A DNA stretch of 64,000 nt from Nonomuraea africana (GTDB taxonomy: Bacteria; Actinomycetota; Actinomycetes; Streptosporangiales; Streptosporangiaceae): positions 2,914,001 through 2,978,000 of the forward strand of contig NZ_JADBEF010000001.1 of NCBI RefSeq assembly GCF_014873535.1. Direction: 5' to 3'. Made by a program: the position numbers and the translations under genes. Below are positions 18,925-30,025 of the stretch, in pieces (position 1 is the first letter of the stretch; each line of letters begins with the position of its first letter). The notes under the pieces are model-generated. The model worked only from the letters and a program-made list of their open reading frames with translations. It was not told the DNA's origin and made no database searches.

Positions 18925-19103
18925 AACGGTGCGGGTGTTCGCCCGCAGCGACGCCGCAGCTCGCCGAGCTCGTCACCCGCGTCGAGGCCGGCGAGCTGCA
19001 GATCGACGTCGCCGACCGCCGCCCCCTGGCTGACCTCGCCGCCGTCCACGACGAGGCCGTCACCGGACGACTCGCCGGCAAGACCGTCCTGGTGCCCGCC
19101 TGA
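18925..19103 (+). pseudogene. Zinc-type alcohol dehydrogenase / quinone oxidoreductase C-terminus
   Basis: QLAELVTRVEAGELQIDVAD then RRPLADLAAVHDEAVTGRLA and GKTVLVP is the invariant end of MDR-family NADP oxidoreductases. VRVFARSDAA precedes it in another frame. Confidence 0.65.
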
Positions 19104-19187
19104 GCCGGTCGTCGCACAGCCCCAAGATCAACCTCAGCGGCACTTTCTGTACCGCAAGGCCCTCGGGGAGTGTTGGAAGTAGAACTG

Positions 19188-19211
19188 GCGGTGGAGGGTG
19201 ATCCCTCCGCT
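19188..19211 (-). terminator. Possible terminator after the MFS gene
   Basis: GGAGGG (19193-19198) and CCCTCC (19203-19208), loop TGAT, arms extendable with one bulge; 20 bases past the MFS stop. Confidence 0.35.
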
Positions 19212-19230
19212 GACTGCGTGGGATGGCCTT

Positions 19231-20559
19231 CTATGCATCGCGGGAGGGGACGGCTCGCTGGACGATGAGGGCGGCGGCAAGGCACATGGCTCCAGCGACT
19301 GCCATTCCGGATGAGGGACCGAGAGCTGCCATCACCCCGGTGGCAGCGGCCAGGGTGACAGTTTCAAGGCTCATCCGCGTCGTGCTGAACAGCGCGGCGC
19401 CCGCCCCTCCGCGCTGGGAGGGCACGTAGTGGAGCGCTTGCCCGTCCGGGACGCCTTCGGTCAGCCCGAGACACAGCCCGATAACCCCGGCCGCGACGAG
19501 AAGGGCGGCAGGATGGTTGGTCACCTGGAGGATGACGGCGGTGACGGTGCAGGCGAACAGGGCGGTTGTGACCAGCTGCCGCGCCAGTCGGCGCGCGAGC
19601 CGAGCGGCGAGAAGCGGAAGGACCGTTGATGGCACGGTCAGCAGGCTGAGCATGATCGCCGCCTCGCCTGGGCCCATGCTCTGGGCAGCGCCGAGCTGCG
19701 GGAGCACGGTCAATCCCACCACGAGCATCCCCATGAAAGCACCCGTCGCCACGGCGTACGCGCGATAGGCGGGGATCCGCAACAAGTCCACGGGGATCGC
19801 GGGATCAGATGCGCGCCGTTCCACGCGGATGAGGCCGGTGGCGCTGGCTGCCGCGACGAGGATCAGTCCACCTGGCCCCCACCACGGGATGCCGGCCCCG
19901 AAACCCAGCCCGAGGGCGGTCACCACGGCGGCGATGGTTACCCCGAAGAGGACAGCGCCGGCAAGGTCGAAGTGATCGGACACCTCGGGGCTGCGAAGGC
20001 CCGGAAGCCCGAGCGTGGCCAAGGCCGCGATGGCGGCGACAGCCCCCGGCGCGACGAAGACGAGGGGCCAACCTCCGATGGCCATGAGGGCCTGGGCAAC
20101 GATCGGTCCCAGCGCCAGGCTGCTGCCCAGCACGGCGCCCGCGTAGCCGTACACCCGACGCCGCTCTTCCGGCGGGTACACGGCCAAGACCATCGACGAT
20201 CCACCGGCGGCGCACATGGCCGCCCCGACGCCGGCGACCACGCGAAGGGCTACCAGAGACAACAGGTCCGGAGCGAGGGCGGACAAGACCCCGGTGCCTG
20301 CGACGACGATGTTGCCGACGGCGAAAAAGCGGGTGCGGGCGGTCCGATCCGCTGTCGCCCCCGCCAGCAGTAGGGCTGCAGCGAACAGCCCGTTGTAGGC
20401 GAGGACGATCCACGGACCCAGGGCATCCGAACCGGGCAGCTGCGCGGTCACATCGGGGACAGTTGCTGTCGCGCCGGTGATTGCGAGTGGGAACACCGCG
20501 GTAGAGATGAGGTCAGCGACAAGGACACGCCGACGTTGACGAACAGACAAGGCGAACAT
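19231..20559 (-). CDS. MFS drug transporter (DHA2-like)
   Basis: 442 residues, 12-14 hydrophobic segments. Motif A region is AGATADRTARTRFFAVGNIV and motif C-like glycine-rich helix follows (GAVLGSSLALGPIVAQAL), features of drug/H+ antiporters. ATG at 20559 is preferred over upstream starts because it begins the conserved MFALSVRQRRRVLVADL and has GGAG seven bases before. Next to the rifamycin locus, but any role in rifamycin export is only suggested by position. Confidence 0.8.
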   Translation of the reverse strand: MFALSVRQRRRVLVADLISTAVFPLAITGATATVPDVTAQLPGSDALGPWIVLAYNGLFAAALLLAGATADRTARTRFFAVGNIVVAGTGVLSALAPDLLSLVALRVVAGVGAAMCAAGGSSMVLAVYPPEERRRVYGYAGAVLGSSLALGPIVAQALMAIGGWPLVFVAPGAVAAIAALATLGLPGLRSPEVSDHFDLAGAVLFGVTIAAVVTALGLGFGAGIPWWGPGGLILVAAASATGLIRVERRASDPAIPVDLLRIPAYRAYAVATGAFMGMLVVGLTVLPQLGAAQSMGPGEAAIMLSLLTVPSTVLPLLAARLARRLARQLVTTALFACTVTAVILQVTNHPAALLVAAGVIGLCLGLTEGVPDGQALHYVPSQRGGAGAALFSTTRMSLETVTLAAATGVMAALGPSSGMAVAGAMCLAAALIVQRAVPSRDA

Positions 20560-20764
20560 GGGTGCGCTCCGGAACAAGGGAAATCCGAGCGCCACGAAGG
20601 CGCTCCTGGCCAAGGGTCAGGAGCGACGGCGAGAACTGGGGTTTTGCGCCGCCGCTCTCAGCGACGGCGCACCTTGTCTGTTTTCGGCACGCGCACACCC
20701 TAACAGCCGCCTCGGGCGAGGCTTCGAGGTGGTGTTCCGGCTGTGGAGTGAGCAGCTGGACCTG

Positions 20765-20935
20765 GTCGCCGAGAGCGGCGCCGACCTGGGACGCGGGCGC
20801 GATGTGGCGGGCGCTGGAGACCGAGATCGGGCAGCGCGGAGGAGGCCATGGCCGCCTCCGCGCTGCTGGGAGAGCTGATCGATACCGCGTTCGCCGAGTA
20901 CGGGCGGATCGCCAAGACCCTGCACCTTAGGAGCT
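20765..20935 (+). pseudogene. Tn3-family transposase scrap
   Basis: ASALLGELIDTAFAEYGRIA then KTLHL matches the segment of Tn3-type TnpA with E-Y-G-R-I-A-KTLHLL. About 50 codons remain, with frame breaks at both sides. Confidence 0.45.
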
Positions 20936-21007
20936 TGCCCGTCGACAGCGGACGACAAAAAGCAAAGGCAAGGAGGTCACCCACTCCCTGCCACTCTCAA
21001 CGTATAG

Positions 21008-22675
<1,668 letters not shown>

Positions 22676-22904
22676 ACGCGCAGGTGTGGCTCGAAAGGGC
22701 GGGACCTATCTGCGGCCGAGGTCGGCGCGGTCGGTGCCGTACCCCGCCAGCTCGAAGCCCCCGCGAAGTACGCCGACCCCAGCAAGATCAACCTCATCGG
22801 GATTTCCCCATCCGAAGTCAAGGACGTTCCGAGGTAGCAGGTGCTTCCCGGGATGTTCCAGTACCGGATCGTGACATCTGGTCCTGGTGCTCTCGAAACC
22901 GGCG
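22676..22904. other. Intergenic after rox
   Basis: No gene supported. Contains one copy of the dispersed motif AAGATCAACCTCATCGGGA (22784-22802). Confidence 0.3.
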
Positions 22905-23254
22905 TGTGATCTTGTGGCACTCCGCCCGGCGGAGCTCACCGGGCCCGACCTGGCCGCGTACGAGGATCGCCGGGACTCGTTCCTGGCCAGGGGCGTGCCG
23001 CTGGAGCTGGCCGAGCGGGTGGCCCGGCATGGTGCCCGCCTACTCCACGCTCGACCTGGTGGAGGTCGCCTCCCTGGCGGGCCGGCCGGTCAACGAGGGG
23101 GGCGAGGTCTATTTCGGCGGCGGTCTCGCGGGCCAGGCAGACGCTGTCGGAGATCTGGGAGAGCGACAACTTCGACCTGGCCACGCTCTCGGTCGCGCTG
23201 CGTGCCATCCGCACGCTGGTGGCCGCCAGCAACCTCCCGCACACGGAGGCCTAG
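22905..23254 (+). pseudogene. NAD-glutamate dehydrogenase (large type), C-terminal remnant
   Basis: LAAYEDRRDSFLARGVPLEL, then in a second frame MVPAYSTLDLVEVASLAGRP, then in a third ESDNFDLATLSVALRAIRTL ending SNLPHTEA and a stop: the end of the about 1600-residue NAD-GDH. At least two frameshifts and loss of more than 90 percent of the gene. Confidence 0.6.
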
Positions 23255-24366
23255 GCTCCGCTGCTGTGGCGGTATGTCAGCCGCCGCAGCAGCACCTCCG
23301 CCGGGCCCCGGTACCCGGCCCGGCGCATCCACTCCGCCAGGAGGATCGAGACCGCCCAGATCGCGACGGCGATCCCGGAGGCCTCGGCGAAGCCCAGCTC
23401 GCCGCCCAGATCCAGGGTGAACGGGTAGAACAGCACGAGGAACACCACCGACTGGAACAGGTAGAACGTCAGCGACCGCTGGCCGAGCGCGGCGAGGGCG
23501 GTGGTGAAGGGACCGCCTTCCACCCGCGTCGCGACGAGGCCGATGAGGGCGGCCAGGGCGATGCCGCCGGCGTAGCCGGTGAGGGTGTGCGCGAGGACGG
23601 CGGCCGAGGGCGCGGGAGGCGTCCACACCCCGGCCATCAGCAGGGCCCCCGCGAGCCTGCCGATGAGCGCGACGCCGAGGCCGATCACGGTGACGCGGCG
23701 CAGCAGGGTCTGGTGGCGCTCGGGCTCGTCCAGGATCCGGCGGCGGGCCGCCCAGATGCCCAGCAGCATGCCCGGTACGACGTCGATCGTGCCCAGGACC
23801 GTCTTGAACGGCCACAGCTGGAGGCCGGACAGGAGATGGGAGCCGAGATCGGCCGGCATGGACCCGGCCGGCGTGATGGGGACGGCGCCGGCGTACGCCA
23901 GAATGATCGGTCCGGACACCACGAGCGCGGCCGGGGCGAGGGCCAGGGCGGCCGTCCAGCACAGCACCGAGTCGCGGGCCCGCACCAGCGGGGCGAGCAC
24001 CAGCAGCGTGAACCCGTACACCGCGACGATGTCCAGCGGCACGAGCAGCACACCGTGCACGAAGCCGATGACGATCAGCCAGCGCCCCCTGCGCCGCAGC
24101 AGCTTCCTGAGCGAGATCCAGTCGCCTCCCTTCGCCTGATGCCGGCACGCGAGCTGCCCCAGCGCATAGCCGAACAGGAACACGAACATGGGCCGGGCCT
24201 GGTTGTGAGCGAGCAGGTGATCGAGGAACGCGGCCACGCCGTCGAGAACGCCGGGACCCGCCCCGGAGACGAACACCGGCGCGTGCGCCAGCGCGATCGC
24301 CAGCAGCATGAACCCGCGGGCCAGGTCCGGCGCCAGAGACCGGCCGGTCGAAGTCATCACGGTCAT
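23251..24366 (-). CDS. DUF418 family membrane protein
   Basis: 371 residues with about ten hydrophobic segments. RSLAPDLARGFMLLAIALAH at the start and GQRSLTFYLFQSVVF then LVLFYPF toward the end are typical of DUF418 proteins, integral membrane proteins with an acyltransferase-like layout, role unproven. ATG at 24366 lies four bases past the stop of the truncated ABC ATPase, so they were co-transcribed. Confidence 0.85.
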   Translation of the reverse strand: MTVMTSTGRSLAPDLARGFMLLAIALAHAPVFVSGAGPGVLDGVAAFLDHLLAHNQARPMFVFLFGYALGQLACRHQAKGGDWISLRKLLRRRGRWLIVIGFVHGVLLVPLDIVAVYGFTLLVLAPLVRARDSVLCWTAALALAPAALVVSGPIILAYAGAVPITPAGSMPADLGSHLLSGLQLWPFKTVLGTIDVVPGMLLGIWAARRRILDEPERHQTLLRRVTVIGLGVALIGRLAGALLMAGVWTPPAPSAAVLAHTLTGYAGGIALAALIGLVATRVEGGPFTTALAALGQRSLTFYLFQSVVFLVLFYPFTLDLGGELGFAEASGIAVAIWAVSILLAEWMRRAGYRGPAEVLLRRLTYRHSSGA

Positions 24367-24370
24367 GGCG

Positions 24371-24646
24371 TCACCCGATCCGCTGCAGCACGACCCCGAG
24401 CCGGGCCCGCCACCGCTCGTCGCCGTGCGCGGGGTCGGCGCCGAGCACCTCGACCCGGCCCGCCGAGCGGGCGCGGAAGCCCTCCAGGATCTCGATCGTG
24501 GTGGTCTTGCCGACCCCGTTCGGGCCTAAGAGGGCCAGCACCTCGCCGTGCCGGGCCTGGAACGTGACGTCGTGCAGGACGTCGGCCGAGCCGTAGCGCA
24601 TGCGCAGCCCGTCGACGTCGAGCACGACCTGCTCACTCTTGGTCAT
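24371..24646 (-). pseudogene. ABC transporter ATPase truncated after the Q-loop
   Basis: 91 residues. Walker A is LLGPNGVGKTTTIEIL; the protein stops after ARLGVVLQRIG, the Q-loop, so signature LSGGQ, Walker B and switch His are gone. It cannot hydrolyse ATP. Start ATG at 24646. The missing permease suggests a deletion that joined the Q-loop codons to the DUF418 leader. Confidence 0.8.
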
Positions 24647-25216
24647 CAAATGAACTCTCTTCATGATCGGACGCCCCCGCGCCAGGACGCGTGCCGGCGG
24701 AGTCTCGCCGCGAGGGCATGACGGATCGCACCCCGGGCCGGCGACGGCCGGGGTGTGGGAAAGGAAGGAAATGGGTGGGGAGTGCCGTCCGGGGAAAGGC
24801 GGGCGGGCTTACCAGCTCTCGTGCGCGAGCGTCTCCTGGACGCGCGCCATCAGCTCGCCCCGGTCCACACCGGCCAGGGCGAGCGCGCGAGGCACGGTGC
24901 CGACCGCGATGTCCAGGACGCCGAGCAGCATTCGCACGCCGGACTAGCGCCTGGCGAGCTTGCTGGTACCGCGCGCGGGCGTGGTGGAGGCGGAACGCAG
25001 TCGGAGAGCTCCTTATGACTTGGCGGCGTCGACGCCGAGATCGGCCGCTTGGAGATGCCCAGCCGGTCGCCGATGTCGGTCCCCGACGGCCCGGGTCGCG
25101 GGCGGCCTGAACGTAGTGGTCGAGGACCGCACGTACCCCCAAGCAGAACAACAGTCGCATGGATCCGAATGGTGCGCCGCCGTCGCGGCTTGGGCGGACG
25201 GCAGTGCAAGGAGCGG
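24647..25216. other. Regulator remnants, no intact gene
   Basis: Minus strand: IGDRLGISKRPISA (25050-25100) looks like a recognition helix, and GTVPRALALAGVDRGELMAR then VQETLAHESW with stop (24810-24905) like a GntR/YtrA-type end. Frames break repeatedly; the original genes cannot be named. Confidence 0.35.
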
Positions 25217-26872
25217 CTACTTCGTGGGGAGGCCGACCGCGTTGGCCGCGTCGGCCTCGAAGTATTCCGTCGTGGCGAAGGCGCCGGCGTGATCCTCGAA
25301 GAAGCTCCTGACGCCGTCGATCGAGTCATGAATGACGACGTTCACCGCCTTGGTCCCGTCGGTGCTCGCCACCGCCAGCGTCCACTTGGCACCCTTGGGA
25401 AGCTGGCCGTACGCCTTCTTCAGGGAATCCCAGAAACCGTCGGTGTCGGAAATCGTGGAAACAGCCATGACGTGCATCTTGGCATCCTCCTCATTGACTC
25501 TCGGATTTACTCGGCAATTGGTGTGAAGATACTGTGCGGCACCATTCTTGAAGTCGTAGATCGCGACGGTCTGAGGGTCTTCGAGCGGATCGTCCGAAGG
25601 CATCAAGAAGTGGGTCTCGCTGATCGGGAGCAGTTCGTAGTCGAGCTGTTCTGGTTTATTGAGGAGTTGCGCCTCCATGGGGTTCAGGGTGAATTTGAGG
25701 TGGAGCTTCCCGCGTTCGGCCGCCACTTCGTATCGGGTGCCGGGGCGCTCGTAGGAGCCTTCGTACCTGGACAGATCGAGGGCCAGGGTCGGGTCGGGCT
25801 CCGGCAGGTCGGGGATCGTGACCGCGCCGAGGTCGGCCAGGATTTCGTTGAACACCTTCCGGTAGAAGCTGTCGCGCGGCCCGGCGTTCGCCAGCATCGA
25901 GACGGCGATGTTCGATTCCGGCAGGATCCGCAGGCGGGCGCTCTGGCTGACTGCGCTGCCGTCGTGGGCGTAGACGGTTTGGCCGTGCCAATCGCACACG
26001 ATGAGGCCGAGTGCCCATTCCGGCCCGAACATGTACGGGTCAGGTACGGGGACCCGCGACTCCGTCATCTCGCGGATGATGCCGGGTGAGACGATTCTGG
26101 TCCCGTTCGGCGCCTTTCCTTCGTTAAGGAAGACGTACGCCATCGTGAGCAATTCCCGGGCTGTCGTGTTGACGTTGCCTCCGGGGCCGAAGGAGCGCGG
26201 CAGGTGACCCAGCGGTGAGAGGATGGGTCCCTCTTCGAGGGATCGGATCAGGTATCCGGTCGCGGCCCGGTTCTGGTCCGCGTGCTCACGCCGGCTGCTC
26301 GTCGAGGTCAGTCCCAAGGGGTCGAACAGGCGATCCTTCATGATGTCGTCCCACCGCTTGCCGTCGATCACCTCCATGATGCGGGCGAGGATCGCGTAGC
26401 CCAGGGCCGCGCTGTAGCCGTGAGTGTGGCCCAAGGGGTGGACCTGGCATGCGCCGGCGATGTTCTCCACCATGCGCTCGTACACGTCGTCGTCCTCGCC
26501 AGGATCTCCGTAGTTCTCCTCGATGCCGTTGGTGTGGTTGAGGAGATGGCGGGGTGTGACCTTGGCGCTGACGTCGGGGTCGGCGACCCGGAAATCAGGA
26601 AGGTAGGTCCGCACCGGCTCGTCCAGGGCGACTTTCCCCTCGTCGACGAGCTGCATGAAGGCGAGGGCGGTCCATGTCTTGGATACGGAGCCGCACTGGT
26701 AGATGGTGTCGGTCGTCGCAGGCTCCCGCGTGGCAATGTTCTTGACGCCGACCGCGAAGTCGGTGATCTCCCCGTCGCTGAGGACGCCGATCGCGGCACT
26801 CGGAATTCGGTACTCCGCGAGCAGCTCGGAGACGCGAGCTCGTATCCGGGTCACATCCAACGCTCTTGCCAT
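25217..26872 (-). CDS. Serine hydrolase (class C beta-lactamase fold) with added C-terminal domain
   Basis: 551 residues. Residues 1-350 form a beta-lactamase/transpeptidase-like esterase domain: nucleophile motif SVSK at 62-65, GYSAALGY at 152-159 where YSA replaces the usual YxN, and AHDGSAVSQSA as the third motif. A lipocalin-like extension follows (SRYEGSYERPGTRYEV). The last 90 residues, from HVMAVSTISDTDGFWDSLKK to EYFEADAANAVGLPT, resemble a small stand-alone alpha/beta domain. No signal peptide, so cytosolic. Probably an esterase or amidase of unknown substrate. It is divergent from a GbsR-like regulator. Confidence 0.8.
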   Translation of the reverse strand: MARALDVTRIRARVSELLAEYRIPSAAIGVLSDGEITDFAVGVKNIATREPATTDTIYQCGSVSKTWTALAFMQLVDEGKVALDEPVRTYLPDFRVADPDVSAKVTPRHLLNHTNGIEENYGDPGEDDDVYERMVENIAGACQVHPLGHTHGYSAALGYAILARIMEVIDGKRWDDIMKDRLFDPLGLTSTSSRREHADQNRAATGYLIRSLEEGPILSPLGHLPRSFGPGGNVNTTARELLTMAYVFLNEGKAPNGTRIVSPGIIREMTESRVPVPDPYMFGPEWALGLIVCDWHGQTVYAHDGSAVSQSARLRILPESNIAVSMLANAGPRDSFYRKVFNEILADLGAVTIPDLPEPDPTLALDLSRYEGSYERPGTRYEVAAERGKLHLKFTLNPMEAQLLNKPEQLDYELLPISETHFLMPSDDPLEDPQTVAIYDFKNGAAQYLHTNCRVNPRVNEEDAKMHVMAVSTISDTDGFWDSLKKAYGQLPKGAKWTLAVASTDGTKAVNVVIHDSIDGVRSFFEDHAGAFATTEYFEADAANAVGLPTK

Positions 26873-26920
26873 AAGGGGGTTCCTCGTCCTGTCCGATTCT
26901 TTCCAAGCGGGAAAAGGCTA

Positions 26921-27044
26921 CGTTGCATTTCAAGCCTCGTCAACGACGAGTCTCATTGATGCGCTTGAAATCCTGGGCTTTCGTGTCAATCGTTGCAACA
27001 GCATTGTTGATAAATGCAATCCATATCGACCAGCCGTTGCAATG
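26921..27044. promoter_or_regulatory. Divergent control region with three CGTTGCA sites
   Basis: CGTTGCATTT (26921), CGTTGCAACA (26991) and CGTTGCAATG (27035) are direct repeats. CTCGTC-AAC-GACGAG and TTTCAAGC/GCTTGAAA dyads also occur. AT-richer than the flanks. Likely operators of the adjacent regulator; inference. Confidence 0.45.
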
Positions 27045-27094
27045 TACTGTTGGTGAACGCACCCGTGGACCCGAACCGACAGGAGGGCGAGCCG

Positions 27095-28045
27095 ATGCCC
27101 GGAGGCAGGCTGACCCACGAGGATCGCCGGCAGATCGCGATCTGGCTGGTCGAAGGGCTGGGATACGCCGAGATCGCCCGGCGGCTGGGCAGGCCCACGT
27201 CCACGATCAGCCGCGAAGTGGCACGCAACAGCGCGCCCGGCGGCTACCTGGCCGACCGCGCCCAGCAGGCCGCCGGGCAGCGCGCCCGCCGCCGCAGACC
27301 GGTTCAGGCCACGGAGCCACCGGCCGACGGGCGGCCGGCCGAGTCCGTGCGCGGTTTCGTGGAGCAGTTCGCGACGCTGCTGGTCGGGACCGGCCTTCCC
27401 CGGATGTCCGCTCGAGTGTTCGTCTGCCTGCTCACCTCCGACTCCGGGAGCCTGACGTCCGCCGAACTCGTACGCCGGCTACAGGTCAGCCCGGCGTCGG
27501 TGTCCAAGGCCATCGGCTACCTAGAGGCGATCGAGCTGGTCAGGCGCACACAGGATTCCGGCCGCCGCGAGCGGTACGTCATCGACGACGACGTCTGGCT
27601 CCGAGCGTTCAAAGCCGACACCGGGGCACACGCCGAGGTCGCGGCGGCCGCGCGGCACGGGATCGAGATCTTCGGTGCCGGCACGCCCGCCGGCACCCGG
27701 CTGGGCCAGATGGCTCAGTTCTTCGCCTGGATCAGCGAGCAGATGAACGACAGCGGCCTCACCGACGCCGTCGTGCGCGACGCGCTGACGGTGCTGGCCG
27801 CGCTGGTGTACGCCGCTCGGCCACTCACCGTGGACGAACTGGCCACGGCACTGGACTGGCCCGTCCGGCGGGCGGTCGACGCCCTGGACGCGATCAGCCG
27901 TCGTCCGATCCTCTCCGACCCGCTCGCCGTGGAGCGGCTCGGGCGCGGCGCGTACGCTATCACCCCGAGGCCCGACCGCCTGAGCTCCGCGCAACGCGAC
28001 GCACTGATCGTCAGTCCGCGCTCGACCCGAGTGCCTCGGAAATGA
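27095..28045 (+). CDS. GbsR/MarR-like regulator with an extra N-terminal HTH
   Basis: 316 residues. Residues 1-60 (LTHEDRRQIAIWLVEGLGYA then EIARRLGRPTSTISREVARN) are an IS30-type helix-turn-helix; residues 85-190 hold a GbsR-like winged helix (LTSAELVRRLQVSPASVSKA then IGYLEAIELVRR); a third helical part follows. ATG at 27095 with AGGAGGG upstream is chosen over earlier in-frame codons. Two DNA-binding modules in one chain could read a composite site. Likely controls the divergent serine hydrolase. Confidence 0.75.
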   Translation: MPGGRLTHEDRRQIAIWLVEGLGYAEIARRLGRPTSTISREVARNSAPGGYLADRAQQAAGQRARRRRPVQATEPPADGRPAESVRGFVEQFATLLVGTGLPRMSARVFVCLLTSDSGSLTSAELVRRLQVSPASVSKAIGYLEAIELVRRTQDSGRRERYVIDDDVWLRAFKADTGAHAEVAAAARHGIEIFGAGTPAGTRLGQMAQFFAWISEQMNDSGLTDAVVRDALTVLAALVYAARPLTVDELATALDWPVRRAVDALDAISRRPILSDPLAVERLGRGAYAITPRPDRLSSAQRDALIVSPRSTRVPRK

Positions 28046-28951
28046 CGAAGCCGGATAGACGTCGCAACCGCGATCCCTCCAGCCAGACCCGCGCCTGCCG
28101 GACAGCGTCGCAGGAGCTTGGATCCGCTTCCGAGATTACGAAGCGCGGTCCGAGCGCCCGCCCCACCCGGCTCCCGCCCGCCTACGACATCCTCCTGAGC
28201 GAGAGTGAGCGGGCGGTGTTCAGCTTGCCGATCTCGACCAGCAAGGTGTCCAGTCCCAGCGGCCCCGGACACAGATTGCGAGCTACGCCATGATCAAGGC
28301 TTTCCTCGTCGTCCTGGCGTTCGCCGTCGCGGCGCTGATCACGCTGGTGGTGCTGTCTCGCCCGCGTACACCGAGCTGATCGGCTCCCAAGGCCGCCCCG
28401 GGCCTCAGCTGCGTCTCGGCGTCACCGGCCCACGCGCCGGCCGCCATGACTCATCCAGTCGATGATCGAGACCGGCGGCGCACAGCAGCCGCTCGACCTG
28501 GGGGCGAAGGCCGAACGCGGTGCGCCGGATTTCGATCTCCACGCTGACGTCCAGCCGCTGCAACGCATCTCCGGATGGATCCACGGCCTCACCGGGGGCT
28601 ACTCGGGAATGTGTCTTTCTGGCAGGCCAGCACAGCCGCGGCTCGCCGTCACCCCCAGCGGGATAAACCCGCGCCCATTTTCGCCCTAGCTGTGACCTGC
28701 AACGCAGCTTGACCGGGAATCTGCAACATTATTTGGCCGTGTACGTCACGGACAGCGACAGGTGGTCAGCTGATTCCGATGACAAGAGCATCGCGGGCGG
28801 CGTCGATGACCTCGGCGGTGATCCGATCGACGCCGTCGTTGAGTTTCATCACCCGTTCGGCGCCGGCGAGGGCCGGGGGCTTGGCCTTCCCCTGATCTGA
28901 AACGTCCGGAACTGGTGATCTTCAGGGGCATTGTGATGCTTTCATGGTCGG
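28046..28951. other. 900 bases without a convincing gene
   Basis: Contains CTTCCGAGATTACGAA at 28127-28142, a tiny membrane ORF at 28290, and minus-strand scraps such as VEIEIRRTAFGLRPQVERLL (about 28480-28540) and MKLNDGVDRITAEVIDAARD then ALVIGIS (about 28770-28860) that look protein-derived but are unassigned. Confidence 0.35.
28290..28379 (+). CDS. Tiny single-span membrane ORF (doubtful)
   Basis: 29 residues, MIKAFLVVLAFAVAALITLV then VLSRPRTPS: one membrane helix. It may be the cut-off start of a larger membrane protein rather than a true gene. Confidence 0.2.
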   Translation: MIKAFLVVLAFAVAALITLVVLSRPRTPS

Positions 28952-29830
28952 ATGAGGTATGAAGAGGCGCTGTCCGGCGTGCGTGAGCTGTGCGTTGAAC
29001 ATCTGGGGGAACACGTGGGGAGCCAGCTGGCGGCGTTGGCGCGGCCCGGGTTCGATCTGAAGCCTGCGGATGAGGATGCCGCGGCGACTGGGCTGTGCCG
29101 GTGGGGCGGCCCGGCGCTGCTGGAGCCGGGCACACAGTGGCCTATGTACGCGGGTGTGCCGCTCAGCCTGTATGTCGTGCTCGATGTCGGCGCGCTCGGC
29201 CCGTGGCTCGGTGATCAGATCCTGTCGACCGGGTCCGCGCTGCTCAATTTCTTCTTCTTGGATCCATGGACCGGATCCAGGGAGGTTCCGAAAGATGCCA
29301 GCAGCTTCAGCCATGACGATCCGCGGGTATGCCGGGTCGTGCCTGCTGACCCGCAACGCGCGGTCGAGGTCCCGGCACCGGATCCGGCCCCGAGGTTCGA
29401 CCGGGTTCGGATGCACGCCAACCCTGCCGTCACTTTGCCCTCGATTTCGTCCTACGACTGCGATCCGGTGCTCAGCACCCTCGACTACGGAGACGAGATC
29501 GAGCGGTCATCGCTTTACCGCGTGAATCCCGGCTGGCTGGTCGTCGACAAGTTCGGCGAGGACGCCTGGCCGCGGTACTGCGTGGACGAGCAAGGCATCG
29601 AGTGGGGTGGCATACGCAATCAGGCGTTTGGCTGGCCGCCGATCCGCAGCTACGGCGTTGACCTGTTGCAGGAGCTGTCGCAGGAGGAGCCTTATGCTCA
29701 CCTGCTCACTCTCGCCGGCACCGACATGTGGGAGTGGGGCGACGGGGGCATTTTGCGGTTTGTCGCCCCGGCCAAAGCACTCCGGGCAGGCGACATGAGC
29801 CAGGTGCGAGCCAACCCCGACGACTGGTAG
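28952..29830 (+). CDS. DUF1963 (YwqG-like) protein
   Basis: 292 residues. LCRWGGPALLEPGTQWPMYA and PLSLYVVLDV, then the terminal MWEWGDGGILRFVAPAKAL are the DUF1963 pattern (G-x-P-x-LP-x-G-x-WP and a late WGDGG). Function unknown; cytosolic. ATG at 28952, no strong ribosome site. Confidence 0.8.
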   Translation: MRYEEALSGVRELCVEHLGEHVGSQLAALARPGFDLKPADEDAAATGLCRWGGPALLEPGTQWPMYAGVPLSLYVVLDVGALGPWLGDQILSTGSALLNFFFLDPWTGSREVPKDASSFSHDDPRVCRVVPADPQRAVEVPAPDPAPRFDRVRMHANPAVTLPSISSYDCDPVLSTLDYGDEIERSSLYRVNPGWLVVDKFGEDAWPRYCVDEQGIEWGGIRNQAFGWPPIRSYGVDLLQELSQEEPYAHLLTLAGTDMWEWGDGGILRFVAPAKALRAGDMSQVRANPDDW

Positions 29831-29865
29831 AACCGCGATCTCGGGTCCTTTCGCGGGGGCGGTTC
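29830..29865 (+). terminator. Weak hairpin after the DUF1963 gene
   Basis: GAACCGC (29830-29836) pairs with GCGGTTC (29859-29865), starting at the last base of the stop codon. Long loop, so only a possible terminator. Confidence 0.3.
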
Positions 29866-30025
29866 CTTCCGAGGGATCTCTCGTTACGTGTTGATCACTT
29901 CGTGGCTGGCACCCGCCCAAAGCCTTCGGCCGCTCGGCGAAGTCCCCGATCCGCCCGTTACCTCCGGTTGAACCGAAGGTGCGTGGTTCATCCCGGTTCA
30001 TCCGTTGGACATAGGGTAAGGCGGC

